Shown here: positions 38,986 through 49,345 of the stretch, piece after piece | Numbering within the stretch: position 1 is the stretch's first letter | Layout of the letters: each line of letters starts with the position of its first letter | NCBI GenBank assembly: GCA_016866475.1 | Contig: VGMF01000001.1 | Span: forward strand, 1-64,000 | Reading direction: 5' to 3' | From: Chlamydiota bacterium | GTDB taxonomy: Bacteria; Chlamydiota; Chlamydiia; Chlamydiales; RGXB01 | DNA length: 64,000 nt | Program-made: the position numbers and the translations under genes | The notes under the pieces: generated by a model | Database searches by the model: none | The model's input: only the letters and a program-made list of their open reading frames with translations | What the model was told of the DNA's origin: nothing

Positions 38986-40071
38986 TTAATCCGGGGAACC
39001 GATTTCTTGAAAAGGCTCCTTGAGATCCGTGTAGACCCAAAAAATCTGTTCAGCATCCAGTTGCACCTTTCCCCCTTGTAGGGGTACCGTTTTGAAATCG
39101 GGAGCCAAATCGATCCAAACACCTTGCGTTTGTTCCTGAATTTTTCTTGCTTTGGAAAGCTCCTTCATCGGTAGTTTAATCGCCCTGACGCGACTATTAG
39201 GGTCAAGTATAGCCCTCTGATGCCCGGGAAATTCCGGAATTAGGGCAAAGATGTGGTGGTCATTGATTTCCATAAAAACATGTATATCCTCGAGCGCTTT
39301 TTTTTGTACCAGCACCGTTTCAACAACCTTGGCATAATGGAAGGCATAAGCGCGCACTTTGGGGTGTTGATATAAACGCTCGTGCATCCAGTGCCGTGCC
39401 AAAAGGAGAGCCTCTACAGACGGAAGCCCCGAGGGGGCAATCGTGAGCCTCCCCTCTTTTCCAATTTTTACGGAACGGACAAGCTGGTAAAGGTCTATAC
39501 GGCCGTAGCTCAGCCCAGAATAGAGCGCATCGCGTAAAAGATAATCGATCCGGTCGGCTCCAAAATGCGGATCGGCAATCAATTGACTCAAAAAAGGGAA
39601 GTCGGTTGGCTCTCCAAGCGCAATCGAGCGGACCAGGTCCTTCACATCGGCCCCTTTTTTCTTGAAGTGCTCGGCTGTTTTATCGAATATGAGGTCGAAT
39701 GCTTTGCTATCAAAAGTTTTGCGGACCTGTACCTCATGTTTTGGCAAAAAAAGCTCCACCGTATGCGAGAGGGGATAATGACCCACATCATGCAGAAGAG
39801 CTCCCAAACGGACCGCCTGCCTTAAAAATTGCCTCTCAAAGGGGTCTTCAACCCAAGAGGCTACCGTATCGAAAAGCATTGTTGCTACATGCATAACCCC
39901 TAAACTGTGGGAAAAACGGGTGTGGGTGACTCCGGGGTAGACATGAAAAGCCGGTCCACATTGGTAGATGTGGCTCAAGCGCACCAAAAAAGGATGGTTG
40001 AGAAGCTCTTCCTCTATGGGAGTAAACGGGATGAAATTATGAATAGGATCAAATATTTGCATGGTTTCCAA
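38986..40071 (-). CDS. HD-domain phosphohydrolase (dGTPase-like)
   Basis: FSHSLGVMHVA...RLGALLHDVGHYPLSH...DADRIDYLLRD-like FGADRIDYLLRDALYSG. Confidence 0.92.
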   Translation of the reverse strand: METMQIFDPIHNFIPFTPIEEELLNHPFLVRLSHIYQCGPAFHVYPGVTHTRFSHSLGVMHVATMLFDTVASWVEDPFERQFLRQAVRLGALLHDVGHYPLSHTVELFLPKHEVQVRKTFDSKAFDLIFDKTAEHFKKKGADVKDLVRSIALGEPTDFPFLSQLIADPHFGADRIDYLLRDALYSGLSYGRIDLYQLVRSVKIGKEGRLTIAPSGLPSVEALLLARHWMHERLYQHPKVRAYAFHYAKVVETVLVQKKALEDIHVFMEINDHHIFALIPEFPGHQRAILDPNSRVRAIKLPMKELSKARKIQEQTQGVWIDLAPDFKTVPLQGGKVQLDAEQIFWVYTDLKEPFQEIGSPD

Positions 40072-40113
40072 TTATAGCTTTTCCCGGCTTATTCGACCGT
40101 ATTAAAATTTATT

Positions 40114-40962
40114 TTATATATCAAGCGAGGACCTAGATTTAACGGATCCGAAAAAAGACCAAAAGGCACTCAACGAAAATGAGCTGATGAAACTCCAAAC
40201 CCAGATGGAAAAAGGATATTTTGCCCCTAAAATCTGGAATAAGAGCCATACAAAACCAAAAGAAAGAAGGAGTAATAGTCCGTTTCTAGCAAGCATCAAC
40301 GGAACTATAGTCGTTGAGGGGACCCCGAAAAATCTTAGGTTCAGTATTCCCGTCACAGTACGACGGTAGACTATGGCAAAGAGGGTGTTCAAAAGAACGA
40401 AGACCCCTAAAAGAGCCCCTGCCCCCTCCCAACCAAAATTCTTTATGATTGCGGATTCATTATAGAGGGAAAACCTCAAGGCCCTTGAGATCTCTTTTTT
40501 GGAAATCGCCTTTAGACACTCTTTTTTTATTTCGATAGCATGATCGGGAACAGTCGCATAATAGACCTTCGTCGCACCTGAAATCTTTTTGTCTATAGTG
40601 CCCTGCAAAACCTTCGTTTCTATTTTTTTTGCGTGCTCCAACTTCACAAACGAGCCGGATATCGTGTCAGTTTCTACTTTCAAAAAAGGGGCGCCCCCTA
40701 CGTTTGTGGGTTGCAGGATAAAACTTTCAAGCCTGCCCCCCCCTACCGTCCGCGGTACCTGTGAAAAATCCTTTCCACTCATTTCAAATAAAACGAGCCC
40801 TTGCGTTGCCTCAGCAAACGAGGAAGCTATTAGCTTAGATGAATAGTAAAATTTCACCTCATCGGCAAACAGAACAAAAACTGCAACAAAAGCACCATGG
40901 AACAACCATTTTAAAACACTATTTTCCTGGATATATCTTGTCACCATGAGGCACTCTCCCAT
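40114..40962 (-). CDS. membrane protein of unknown function
   Basis: 282-aa ORF with N-terminal and C-terminal hydrophobic segments. Confidence 0.55.
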   Translation of the reverse strand: MGECLMVTRYIQENSVLKWLFHGAFVAVFVLFADEVKFYYSSKLIASSFAEATQGLVLFEMSGKDFSQVPRTVGGGRLESFILQPTNVGGAPFLKVETDTISGSFVKLEHAKKIETKVLQGTIDKKISGATKVYYATVPDHAIEIKKECLKAISKKEISRALRFSLYNESAIIKNFGWEGAGALLGVFVLLNTLFAIVYRRTVTGILNLRFFGVPSTTIVPLMLARNGLLLLLSFGFVWLLFQILGAKYPFSIWVWSFISSFSLSAFWSFFGSVKSRSSLDI

Positions 40963-41153
40963 TCAGTTCCCAACATATCGAAAGGAACAAAAAGTATAAT
41001 TTTTTTTGTCTCTTAAATATACCTTAAATCTTTTTTTTGGTAAAAAAATATCCATAAGCAACTCAAAAAAAATATCTTTAAAATGACGGGTTTTTTATCC
41101 TTTTGAATTAAGGGTCAATATCTGAATAGCTAAAAACAGAGGAAAATAGGGTA

Positions 41154-41330
41154 ATGGAAGAGGACATCAAGAGAGAGAAAAAGATTGTAAAAAAACTCTT
41201 AGAGAATGCAAAAGACGAGGCTCATAGAGAAAAAATATCCCTGGATGATCATGGGGATACAATCGTAGGGAGCCGTTTAAAGAAGCCTAACTTTGATTTT
41301 GAACAAGAAGAAGAAAAAAAGAGCGAGTGA
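41154..41330 (+). CDS. small charged hypothetical protein (58 aa), absent from ORF track
   Basis: MEEDIKREKKIVKKLLENAKDEAHREKISLDDHGDTIVGSRLKKPNFDFEQEEEKKSE*; isolated intergenic ORF. Confidence 0.4.
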   Translation: MEEDIKREKKIVKKLLENAKDEAHREKISLDDHGDTIVGSRLKKPNFDFEQEEEKKSE

Positions 41331-41371
41331 AACACCCGCCCTTTAACTTTTTTTCAAAATCTATGATGTTA

Positions 41372-42328
41372 CTATTGTGAAAGTGAATTAAAATCGTTCA
41401 AAAAGTCATCTACCTGTTTGACAAAATCACTCCCTGAGATCCCGAAATCGTTATAAACATAATAATTACGACGATCCTTCAGTTCGTCCCTACTCCATGA
41501 CGAATCCGCGTGTACGGGTGGCTCCCATTTTGATCCATGTCCACCGTTTGCGTTCCATTGACGACATATGTTCCAGCACGGGTTAGTCCCACTGCCAAGC
41601 CCATTCTGTTGACAAAAGCTTACCATGTCATTGATAATCCCGACCACATGGTTCGCAAAATTCAAGAGGGGCTGTACTTTGAGACGAAGATCGTTTAATT
41701 TTATCTGATCTTTAGCATTGCCCAGATCCCCTAAGGTAGATTTTAAATCGTCTTGGGACATCCCGCCCTGCAGTGTGTTTATGATTGACTGAAAAACGCT
41801 GGTGTTGGGAACATTCATATTATAATCACTATCACTGCTAGCGTTGTCCCAAGTCCTTAATCCGAACAGGGCGAAAAGCGACGCAGTCAGCGGGTTCACG
41901 CCATTGCATGTGTTTGGACCCGTTTTCCACCCATAGTTCTCATTCATAAAAGCCGCAAATTCGATCTGACTAGCGACGTCTCCATTCCCTGATCCTGCGG
42001 CCCAACCATTAACGCCGCTCGGCCCGCCTGGACCATCATACTGTATATAATTCTGCGGATTAGCAAAGATTTGCCAAAATTTAGCGATGGCATCTTTGGC
42101 ATCCTGAGGAATTCCCCCCTGAATCGCCTGCAAATAGGCATCCATTTTAGCTTTTGCTGCATCGGCGACCGGGTCATCGGGGATGTCATTGCTCGAGGTG
42201 TTACCGTAGGCGGTGGCACCCTGTGAATTACCGTAATTATTATTTACTTGTGACATTTTAACTCCTTGAGCTCTCACTTCTAGTGCGCCCCTACATACTA
42301 TTTTAAAGGTTTTTTTATAAAATTTCAA
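41372..42328 (-). CDS. hypothetical protein, likely start at internal MSQVNNNYGNS
   Basis: N/G/S-rich N-terminus, soluble helical body. Confidence 0.65.
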   Translation of the reverse strand: MKFYKKTFKIVCRGALEVRAQGVKMSQVNNNYGNSQGATAYGNTSSNDIPDDPVADAAKAKMDAYLQAIQGGIPQDAKDAIAKFWQIFANPQNYIQYDGPGGPSGVNGWAAGSGNGDVASQIEFAAFMNENYGWKTGPNTCNGVNPLTASLFALFGLRTWDNASSDSDYNMNVPNTSVFQSIINTLQGGMSQDDLKSTLGDLGNAKDQIKLNDLRLKVQPLLNFANHVVGIINDMVSFCQQNGLGSGTNPCWNICRQWNANGGHGSKWEPPVHADSSWSRDELKDRRNYYVYNDFGISGSDFVKQVDDFLNDFNSLSQ

Positions 42329-42387
42329 TATAAATTATTTTAAAATACGTTTGGAGATTGCATCCATTTATGATGAGCAGGTTCTGT

Positions 42388-42942
42388 CTAGAACCCTTTT
42401 TTGAAAGAGACCTCAATACCTGGTTTTGGGGGCTTTTTTGATGTGTTGGCGTCTATTTTTTTTAAATCGCTGACAATCAGTTTGTTTTGTTCCCCTGTTA
42501 CGGGAACATGCATATGTGCCGAGACGCTAGTAGGCGATTGATTTGGGTCTTTATTTTCATAACCAATTGAGCCTAATACAGTTATATTTTTTGTGTGATT
42601 AAAATATTTCCCGTCTACCAGAAAGTCCTCTCTCAATCGGTTCTCGTAGCCGGCCCCGATCCCAAGATAGATTTTCTCATCAGGCTTGAGCTCCCACCTA
42701 TATAAATACTCGCCGGAACCCTTTAACCCGCTTTGACGGATCGGTAATTTTGGGGGGCCTGAGCCTGCATCCAAGTCACTGTGCTTTAGGACGAACGATC
42801 TCGCCCCATGCTCCAAAGTGAGTACTTCACCTTCATCATCGGAGGAAAAGTGCGTATGAACAAACCGCTTGTCTTCGACCCTCTTTAAACCCTCTTTTGT
42901 TAGTAACTGGCCAAAAGTAAGGAAGAAAATAGCTAAAAGCAT
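42388..42942 (-). CDS. hypothetical exported protein
   Basis: MLLAIFFLTFGQLLTKEG signal-like start; 184 aa. Confidence 0.55.
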   Translation of the reverse strand: MLLAIFFLTFGQLLTKEGLKRVEDKRFVHTHFSSDDEGEVLTLEHGARSFVLKHSDLDAGSGPPKLPIRQSGLKGSGEYLYRWELKPDEKIYLGIGAGYENRLREDFLVDGKYFNHTKNITVLGSIGYENKDPNQSPTSVSAHMHVPVTGEQNKLIVSDLKKIDANTSKKPPKPGIEVSFKKGF

Positions 42943-43017
42943 AGATTTCTCAGTAATTTATATCTATTTTTAGCAAAATCCCGATAGATAGAAAATAATA
43001 AAAAATTCTTTAAAAAG

Positions 43018-43043
43018 AAAGGGTCAGCTATCCAACTGACCCT
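43018..43043 (-). terminator. hairpin terminator for 43076-43498
   Basis: AGGGTCAG-CTATCCAA-CTGACCCT, followed on the minus strand by T-rich tract. Confidence 0.75.
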
Positions 43044-43075
43044 CACCGGCTTAAAAAAATATTAAAATTTTGTAA

Positions 43076-43498
43076 TTATTGGTTTTGATTCTTCTTAGAG
43101 GACTTCTTATCGGAATTTTTATCAGATTTCGACGATTTTTTTTGCTTGGATGAATCTGAGGAGTTTTTTGAACCAGAACTTGAATAGGCCAGGCCGTCCT
43201 TAGTTTTGTCATCCATTTTAGAGCTCATTGAGCCGCCGTTATTCTTACTGGACTTGCTTCCATTTGAGGGGCTAGTTGCCCCCTTTTGATTGGTACTTTG
43301 ACCTGTACCTTGGGTCGAGGAGCCACTACTTTTAGGGGTAGATTGTGCAGAACTAGAGCTATTGGAATTTGTGGAATTGTCCATTGGGGGACAAGTGGAT
43401 CTGGCGCTACTGGATTCTGGGGGAGTTGTCTTTGGTGCAGAGGGGCTGCATCCAATAACCAAGCCGGCGATGGCAAGTATTGCAAATATTTTTTTCAT
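43076..43498 (-). CDS. low-complexity Ser/Lys-rich lipoprotein
   Basis: MKKIFAILAIAGLVIGCSPSAPK lipobox; S/K/N/T-rich mature part. Confidence 0.7.
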   Translation of the reverse strand: MKKIFAILAIAGLVIGCSPSAPKTTPPESSSARSTCPPMDNSTNSNSSSSAQSTPKSSGSSTQGTGQSTNQKGATSPSNGSKSSKNNGGSMSSKMDDKTKDGLAYSSSGSKNSSDSSKQKKSSKSDKNSDKKSSKKNQNQ

Positions 43499-43595
43499 AA
43501 AAAATTTATCCTTTCTTATCTATTCCATACAACAGAACCGATATTTAAGAAATAAAATACTATTTTTTTTTACAATATATTGTGCTTGAAAGGTT

Positions 43596-43678
43596 TGCCG
43601 ACGACCGGAGTCGAACCAGCACCTAGCAACCTAGGGTAGATTCTGAGTCTACTGTGTCTACCATTCCACCACGTCGGC
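43596..43678 (-). tRNA. tRNA-Leu (CAG)
   Basis: GCCGACG...GTAGACTCAGAATCTAC...GGTTCGACTCC...CGTCGGCA; long variable arm. Confidence 0.92.
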
Positions 43679-43698
43679 AAAGATAACTTCGAAAGTTG

Positions 43699-43771
43699 TA
43701 GCGGCAGTCGGACTTGAACCAACGACCTGCGGATTATGATCCCGTTGCTCTACCTACTGAGCTATGCCGCC
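43699..43771 (-). tRNA. tRNA-Met (CAU)
   Basis: GGCGGCATAGCTCAGTAGGTAGAGCAACGGGATCATAATCCGCAGGTCGTTGGTTCAAGTCCGACTGCCGCTA. Confidence 0.88.
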
Positions 43772-43784
43772 AGAAAGAAAAAAA

Positions 43785-43857
43785 TGGCGGGGACAGGACT
43801 CGAACCTGTGACCTTCGGGTTATGAGCCCGACGAGCTTCCAACTGCTCCACCCCGCG
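43785..43857 (-). tRNA. tRNA-fMet initiator (CAU)
   Basis: CGCGGGGTGGAGCAGTTGGAAGCTCGTCGGGCTCATAACCCGAAGGTCACAGGTTCGAGTCCTGTCCCCGCCA; GGG/CCC anticodon stem and unpaired 1:72. Confidence 0.93.
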
Positions 43858-43960
43858 TCATTGATGTGTATAACATACCTCTTACCTTGATTTTATCGCA
43901 AGGGATTATTTTCAATGCTCAATATCCCAAAAATAAAAAAGTGTTTATAGTCACAAAATC

Positions 43961-45208
43961 TTACAATATTGCGTGATCAAGACCCACGGCTAAGAAAGTA
44001 TTTTGAAGAGGTTTTTGAAAATCTTGCCCAATATTCTCTATCTTCTTTACCTGCTCTTTTAAAACCTCCAAAGAGTCAATCAGACCTAAAACCACAGAGG
44101 CAATCGTAGCTTTTGTGCACTCAAAACCTATTCCCCTATCATCTAAGATGCGTTTGAGATGCCTCTGTTTTTCTATGAACGGTCCATAAATAGGGACACT
44201 GCCGTACAAAACCGGTTCGATCAAATTATGCCCGCCTATCCCCTCTACAAGAGTGCCCCCGACAACAGTGCACATTGCAGATCGGTAGTATTTTGGCATC
44301 AAGCCTATCTGATCGATAAGCAAAACGGGATAGATTTCCGATCCTTTATAACCTTTAAAGGCCTCTAGAGAGGAGGATCGGCAAAAAGGGGCGCCCATCG
44401 CATCCAGTAGATTCGCGACCTCGTCGAATCGTTCCGGGTGCCTTGGGGCAACCATCAAGAAAAGCCCTTTTTCCAAAAGTTGCTCAAGGAAAAATCTTTC
44501 CTCCCCTCTATGCGAGGAAACAAGTAAAACACCCTTTCTATGAAATGGCTCTACAGAAACCGGTTCGACTGCGGTTTTTATATCACCGGTGATGGATATC
44601 TTTTCTTTTTCAACCCCCAACCTAAGGAGGCGCTCTAAGAAAATTTCCGATTGGACACACCAGAAATCCACCGGTCTTAGAAGCAGATCTTTTACAAAAG
44701 GGAACATTTGGAGCCAACGTAAAGTCCGTTGAGAGATTTTTCCATTGATCACTACAACCTTTTTTGCAGCAGCGACCATATTGGGCCAGATATCCCCCTC
44801 GACAAGGAAAAGAATTTTCGGGTTTGAGCGCCTCACTAGGGTTGAGGTATACAAATCTGAAGGGAGGAGAACAGGGAAAACGTTTTCAAATTTTTTCAAT
44901 TCCTCGAACCCGGTGTTAGTCAAAGTAGAGAAAATAATTTTTGTCTTAGGATGGGCCTTTTGTAATCTTGCGATAAATGCTTTCGATGCGCGGACCTCCC
45001 CCAATGAAACGGCGTGCACCCAGAAACAATCTTCCCCGCTTTTTGCTTGAACCTGGGGAACTGAAAGGCCAAGGCGCACAAGCAGCACGCCCCGGTATTT
45101 CTTTTGAAACAGGTATTTCCAAACAAGAATAGGGGCGGCCATCAGAGTCGCCATCCCTAAAAATAACGTATAAAGAGTTTTTAAAACAAAAATTCTACAA
45201 TTAGACAC
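43961..45208 (-). CDS. waaA: 3-deoxy-D-manno-octulosonic acid (KDO) transferase
   Basis: FWVHAVSLGEVRASKAFI, FSTLTNTGFEE, FLVEGDIWPNM, VVGGTLVEGIGGHNLIEPVLYG. Confidence 0.93.
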   Translation of the reverse strand: MSNCRIFVLKTLYTLFLGMATLMAAPILVWKYLFQKKYRGVLLVRLGLSVPQVQAKSGEDCFWVHAVSLGEVRASKAFIARLQKAHPKTKIIFSTLTNTGFEELKKFENVFPVLLPSDLYTSTLVRRSNPKILFLVEGDIWPNMVAAAKKVVVINGKISQRTLRWLQMFPFVKDLLLRPVDFWCVQSEIFLERLLRLGVEKEKISITGDIKTAVEPVSVEPFHRKGVLLVSSHRGEERFFLEQLLEKGLFLMVAPRHPERFDEVANLLDAMGAPFCRSSSLEAFKGYKGSEIYPVLLIDQIGLMPKYYRSAMCTVVGGTLVEGIGGHNLIEPVLYGSVPIYGPFIEKQRHLKRILDDRGIGFECTKATIASVVLGLIDSLEVLKEQVKKIENIGQDFQKPLQNTFLAVGLDHAIL

Positions 45209-47706
45209 TAGTCTTTAAGGCAAATATTCAAAATTTTATCAGGGACAAAAATAATCCTCTCGATCGTTTTATCCACGTATTTCTGCACCTGAGGCACCTC
45301 CATCGCTTTTAACAGCACCTCGTCTTTGATCATCCCCTTTTCGATAACAATCGAGGCGCGCACCTTTCCGTTGATTTGAACAGCGATCTCACAGGTAGCC
45401 TCCACAAGTAGCATCGGGTCATATGCAGGATACTTTTGGTACGCTATGCCATTTTGAAAACCAAGCCGCTCAAAAAGCTCTTCTGCAAGATGGGGCGCAA
45501 ACGGGCTCAATATCTTCAAAAAGTCACTCATAGCCTCTTTAGGGAGCTGTTTGAACTTTTGCATCGCATTCACAAACTCCATCATTTTTGAAATCGCGGT
45601 GTTGAGAGCTAGCTCCTCGATATCTTTCTGAACACCATAGATAAGCTTATGCGTCAAACGGCGGATTTCAACCGGGTAATCAGTCACGATTTCGTTGCGT
45701 TCAAATAGATCGACTACCTTTAATAGAAATCTATGACATCCGACAATCGCCTCGTCGCTCCAAATTTTTTCTTTATCAAAAGGGCCCATGAATGTGACGT
45801 ACAGGCGCAAAGTGTCAGCCCCATACTCCGCGACCACATCCAAAGGATTCACGCCGTTAAGTTTGGACTTTGACATTTTTTCCAGTTGCTTTTTGACCAA
45901 CTGACCGTTTCTTTTATCGTAGAACTCCCCCTCTCGCTCCTCAACGTCGCTTGGCGCCACGAACCCACCGCCCGGAATTTTATATGCGTAGGCTGTGATC
46001 AACCCCTGGTTTTTTAATTTCTTGAAAGGCTCTTTTGTTGATACAAGACCTAAATCAAAAAGAACTTTGTGCCAGAATCGGGCGTACAAAAGATGTAAAA
46101 CGGCATGTTCCACCCCCCCGACGTAAAGATCTACAGGCATCCAATTCTTTTCTATTTTAGGGTTCCAAGGGGCATTTTTGTTGTGGGGATCCAAAAAGCG
46201 CAAATAATACCAGCACGATCCGGCCCATTGAGGCATCGTATTTGTCTCTCTTACAGCGCGCTTCCCCGTTTTAGGATCGGTAATGTGCACCCAGGAATCG
46301 ACCCTTGAAAGTGGGCTTTGACCGTCTTCAGAGGGTAAATAATTTTCAATATGCGGCGGCAATAAAGGGAGCTCATCGTCATCAAGAGAGCGTTTAGTCC
46401 CATCTTCAAAATTGAGCACCGGGATCGGTTCTCCCCAGTAACGTTGTCTGGAAAACAACCAGTCTCGCAACTTATATTGCGTTGTTAATTTACCTATTTT
46501 CTTTTCTGCCAGATAATCGCCAAGCCACTTTGTCGCCTCTTCGGGTGTTTTGCCATTTAAGTCGACGTCGTTAAACCGGCTATTGATCAAAATCTCTTTA
46601 TCGCCCTGATTGGTGAGTACGTGCAGTATGGCCAGACCAAATTTTTCCTGAAACTCTCTGTCCCTCTCATCGTGTCCGGGGACGCCCATCACGATTCCGG
46701 TACCATAACCCATGATAATATAGTCTGCTACAAAGATCGGAACCAGCGCTTTTGTGATCGGATGAATAGCCATGCTTCCGGTAAAAACACCTGTTTTATC
46801 CTTGTTCAGGTTAGTCCGTTCCAAATCACTTTTACGGCTTACTTCTTCTTTATATTTATTGACGGCCTCGTGTTGCCCTTTGGAAATCAGGCGGTCCAAT
46901 AGGGGATGCTCTGGTGATATGACCAGAAATGTAACGCCGAAAAGGGTATCTGCCCTTGTAGTAAAAACGGATAGGGGGAGTCTTTGTCCACTGCTTTCAA
47001 ATAAAATCTCCAGACCGTGGCTTTTACCGATCCAATTTCTTTGAAGCGCTTTCAAGCCCTCGGGCCAATCAAGCTCATCGAGGTCTTCTAAAAGCCGGTC
47101 TGCATAAGCGGTGATCTTCAGAACCCACTGGCGAAGAGGTCTTCTCTCGACCGGGTACCCCCCCTCTTTAGAAAGGCCGTTTTCCACCTCTTCGTTTGCC
47201 AAGACCGTCCTGAGTGCCGGACAGTAGTTCACCAAAACGTTGGCCTCGTAAGCCAAACCCTTATCGTAGAGTCTTTTGAAAATCCATTGGGTCCAGCGGT
47301 AATAGTCGGGCTCGCTCGTTTTTACCTCGCGGTCCCAGTCGTAACTAAGCCCGAGAGCCTTGATTTGGGTTCTGTAGGTTTGGATGTTTTCCTCTGTCGT
47401 TTGAGCAGGATGGATCCCGGTCCGGATGGCGTACTGTTCAGCTGGCAGACCAAAGCTATCCCATCCCATGGGGTGCAGGACCTCGTACCCCAAAAGCCGC
47501 TTGAACCTCGAGACAATGTCCGTAGCGGTATACCCGCTGGCGTGGCCTACATGAAGCCCGGAACCGGATGGATAAGGGAACATGTCCAGGAGGTAATATT
47601 TTGGTTTAACAGAAGAGGTGTCTGTTTTGAACGTTTTGTTCTTCTCCCAGAAGGCCTGCCATTTTTTCTCTATTTTGTGGTGATCGTAAACCATATAACC
47701 CTTCAA
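45208..47706 (-). CDS. leuS: leucyl-tRNA synthetase
   Basis: YPSGSGLHVGHASGYTATDI (HIGH-like), KMSKSKLNGVNPL (KMSKS). Confidence 0.97.
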   Translation of the reverse strand: MKGYMVYDHHKIEKKWQAFWEKNKTFKTDTSSVKPKYYLLDMFPYPSGSGLHVGHASGYTATDIVSRFKRLLGYEVLHPMGWDSFGLPAEQYAIRTGIHPAQTTEENIQTYRTQIKALGLSYDWDREVKTSEPDYYRWTQWIFKRLYDKGLAYEANVLVNYCPALRTVLANEEVENGLSKEGGYPVERRPLRQWVLKITAYADRLLEDLDELDWPEGLKALQRNWIGKSHGLEILFESSGQRLPLSVFTTRADTLFGVTFLVISPEHPLLDRLISKGQHEAVNKYKEEVSRKSDLERTNLNKDKTGVFTGSMAIHPITKALVPIFVADYIIMGYGTGIVMGVPGHDERDREFQEKFGLAILHVLTNQGDKEILINSRFNDVDLNGKTPEEATKWLGDYLAEKKIGKLTTQYKLRDWLFSRQRYWGEPIPVLNFEDGTKRSLDDDELPLLPPHIENYLPSEDGQSPLSRVDSWVHITDPKTGKRAVRETNTMPQWAGSCWYYLRFLDPHNKNAPWNPKIEKNWMPVDLYVGGVEHAVLHLLYARFWHKVLFDLGLVSTKEPFKKLKNQGLITAYAYKIPGGGFVAPSDVEEREGEFYDKRNGQLVKKQLEKMSKSKLNGVNPLDVVAEYGADTLRLYVTFMGPFDKEKIWSDEAIVGCHRFLLKVVDLFERNEIVTDYPVEIRRLTHKLIYGVQKDIEELALNTAISKMMEFVNAMQKFKQLPKEAMSDFLKILSPFAPHLAEELFERLGFQNGIAYQKYPAYDPMLLVEATCEIAVQINGKVRASIVIEKGMIKDEVLLKAMEVPQVQKYVDKTIERIIFVPDKILNICLKD

Positions 47707-47983
47707 GATTGCAGCAGATTTTTAGAAAAACTGAAGCAAATGATTTTTTCAATGTGTGCAAAAGGCATTTTTTAAGTTCTGGTTAATGCTCTAAAAAATG
47801 CACTTTTAAAGGTTCTCCTCAAGGGAAATGCCCCCTTTTTCGAAAAATACTATACACGCTTTGGACCCCTTATTGTCAACTGTTGACATGACACAAAAAA
47901 CAAAGAAAAAAAGGATCAAGCCAAAACAAAGCCATCATCTTAAGATTGTTTTTTTTTCTTCAATGACCTAAACTCGATGCAGA

Positions 47984-49333
47984 ATGCAATTTGAACTACA
48001 ATTTCAAAAGAAACATAAAGTCGATTTGTCCGAGATCCCTGTTGAGCAGGACCTTTTTTATCGGGCGTGCCTGGTGGAGTTAGACTCTCAAACGAGCACG
48101 CATTTGCTCGAGCTATTCTACCTTTCCTCAAAAACTACCGTTCAAAAGCTCAAAAACGCTCTTGACTTGACAGATGACGAGCTGCAAAATTTCTTTGATA
48201 AGATCGCCCCTCTAGAGATCCTTTCATTCGACAAAGAGGCGGTTCTGATCGATAAAGACGTCAAAAAGAAAATAGAATGCCACCTTGAAAAGTTTTCTGA
48301 GGAATTCATCCCCGGAATCGAGTATTTCCAGACCTTGCTAAGGCAAGTACCCATCAGTATCCTTCCCACCTGGTACCCTTTGCCAAGAACTTGCGATTCC
48401 ATTTTCTTAAGTCTTAAGGAGAGGATCTTTCAAACTCCTTCCCAATATCTAAGACATTTGCAGGAGGTTGAATCGGAAGAATACCCTGTACAAATACTAG
48501 TTCAAAGCCTTTTAGCATCCCCTCGTCATAGTCTGAGCCTTCAGGAAGTGGAGGAATTGAGCGGATTTAAAGGGGGAGAATTACAAAAATTTTGCCTGTT
48601 TCTGGAATTTAACTTCATTGCGATTCTTACCTACAAAAGCATGGGCGAGGGTTGGAGCTCCTATCTAGAGTTGCCTGCCGAGCTAAGTGCCTATCTTAAA
48701 AAACAATCTCATCCCCTCCCCTTTACACCTGTAATCCAAAACACAGTCATACCCGATCGGGGCATCCCCCTCGCATTCGCTTTTGATCTGAGCCAAGTTA
48801 TCCGATTTGTCAAAATGCACCCCATGAGGGCAACTAGAGAGGGTATGGGGCATAACTTTTCCTCACCCGTATTCAGTAAGCTTGTTGAAACTTTATCGCT
48901 TTCGGTAGCCTACCTGGAAACTATCTTATCAAGAGGAATCGAACTCCAGTTGCTCGAAATTGATCAGGACTTCGTTACACTACACCACCAGGCAGAACCA
49001 TGGTTACTTTACTCCATTGAAAAGCAGGCTCTCACGCTTTACAAAGCGCTTTGGATTCAAAAAAATCCCAACCTCAAGCAGGCAGAAAAAGGGCTTGCGT
49101 CGATCATTGCAAATGGATGGGTTTTAGCAGACGAAGTTTTAAAGAATATTTCCTATGGAAAACCCCAACTTGTCCGGGGTAGGGATGGTTTTGACTACGA
49201 AATTCAAGATGAGGTGAGACTCAATCATGAGAATCTCGATACACTTTTTGAGTCGGGGCTGATCGAATGGGGAATTTATGAGAGTAAACGGTGTTTACGG
49301 CTTACCGATTTAGGAAAACAGATCGCTCGCTAA
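47984..49333 (+). CDS. hypothetical protein, possibly winged-helix/helicase-associated
   Basis: 449-aa ORF; repeated helical segments; no clear catalytic motif seen. Confidence 0.65.
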   Translation: MQFELQFQKKHKVDLSEIPVEQDLFYRACLVELDSQTSTHLLELFYLSSKTTVQKLKNALDLTDDELQNFFDKIAPLEILSFDKEAVLIDKDVKKKIECHLEKFSEEFIPGIEYFQTLLRQVPISILPTWYPLPRTCDSIFLSLKERIFQTPSQYLRHLQEVESEEYPVQILVQSLLASPRHSLSLQEVEELSGFKGGELQKFCLFLEFNFIAILTYKSMGEGWSSYLELPAELSAYLKKQSHPLPFTPVIQNTVIPDRGIPLAFAFDLSQVIRFVKMHPMRATREGMGHNFSSPVFSKLVETLSLSVAYLETILSRGIELQLLEIDQDFVTLHHQAEPWLLYSIEKQALTLYKALWIQKNPNLKQAEKGLASIIANGWVLADEVLKNISYGKPQLVRGRDGFDYEIQDEVRLNHENLDTLFESGLIEWGIYESKRCLRLTDLGKQIAR

Positions 49334-49345
49334 ATTATTTTTTGA

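Noticed and set aside
43225-43589. Overlapping ORFs 43225-43485, 43286-43555, 43362-43589
   Set aside because: Alternative-frame translations of a low-complexity lipoprotein gene.
43596-43857. tRNA cluster as a genomic-island attachment site
   Set aside because: Three tRNAs are adjacent but no integrase gene or duplicated tRNA 3' end was seen in the window.
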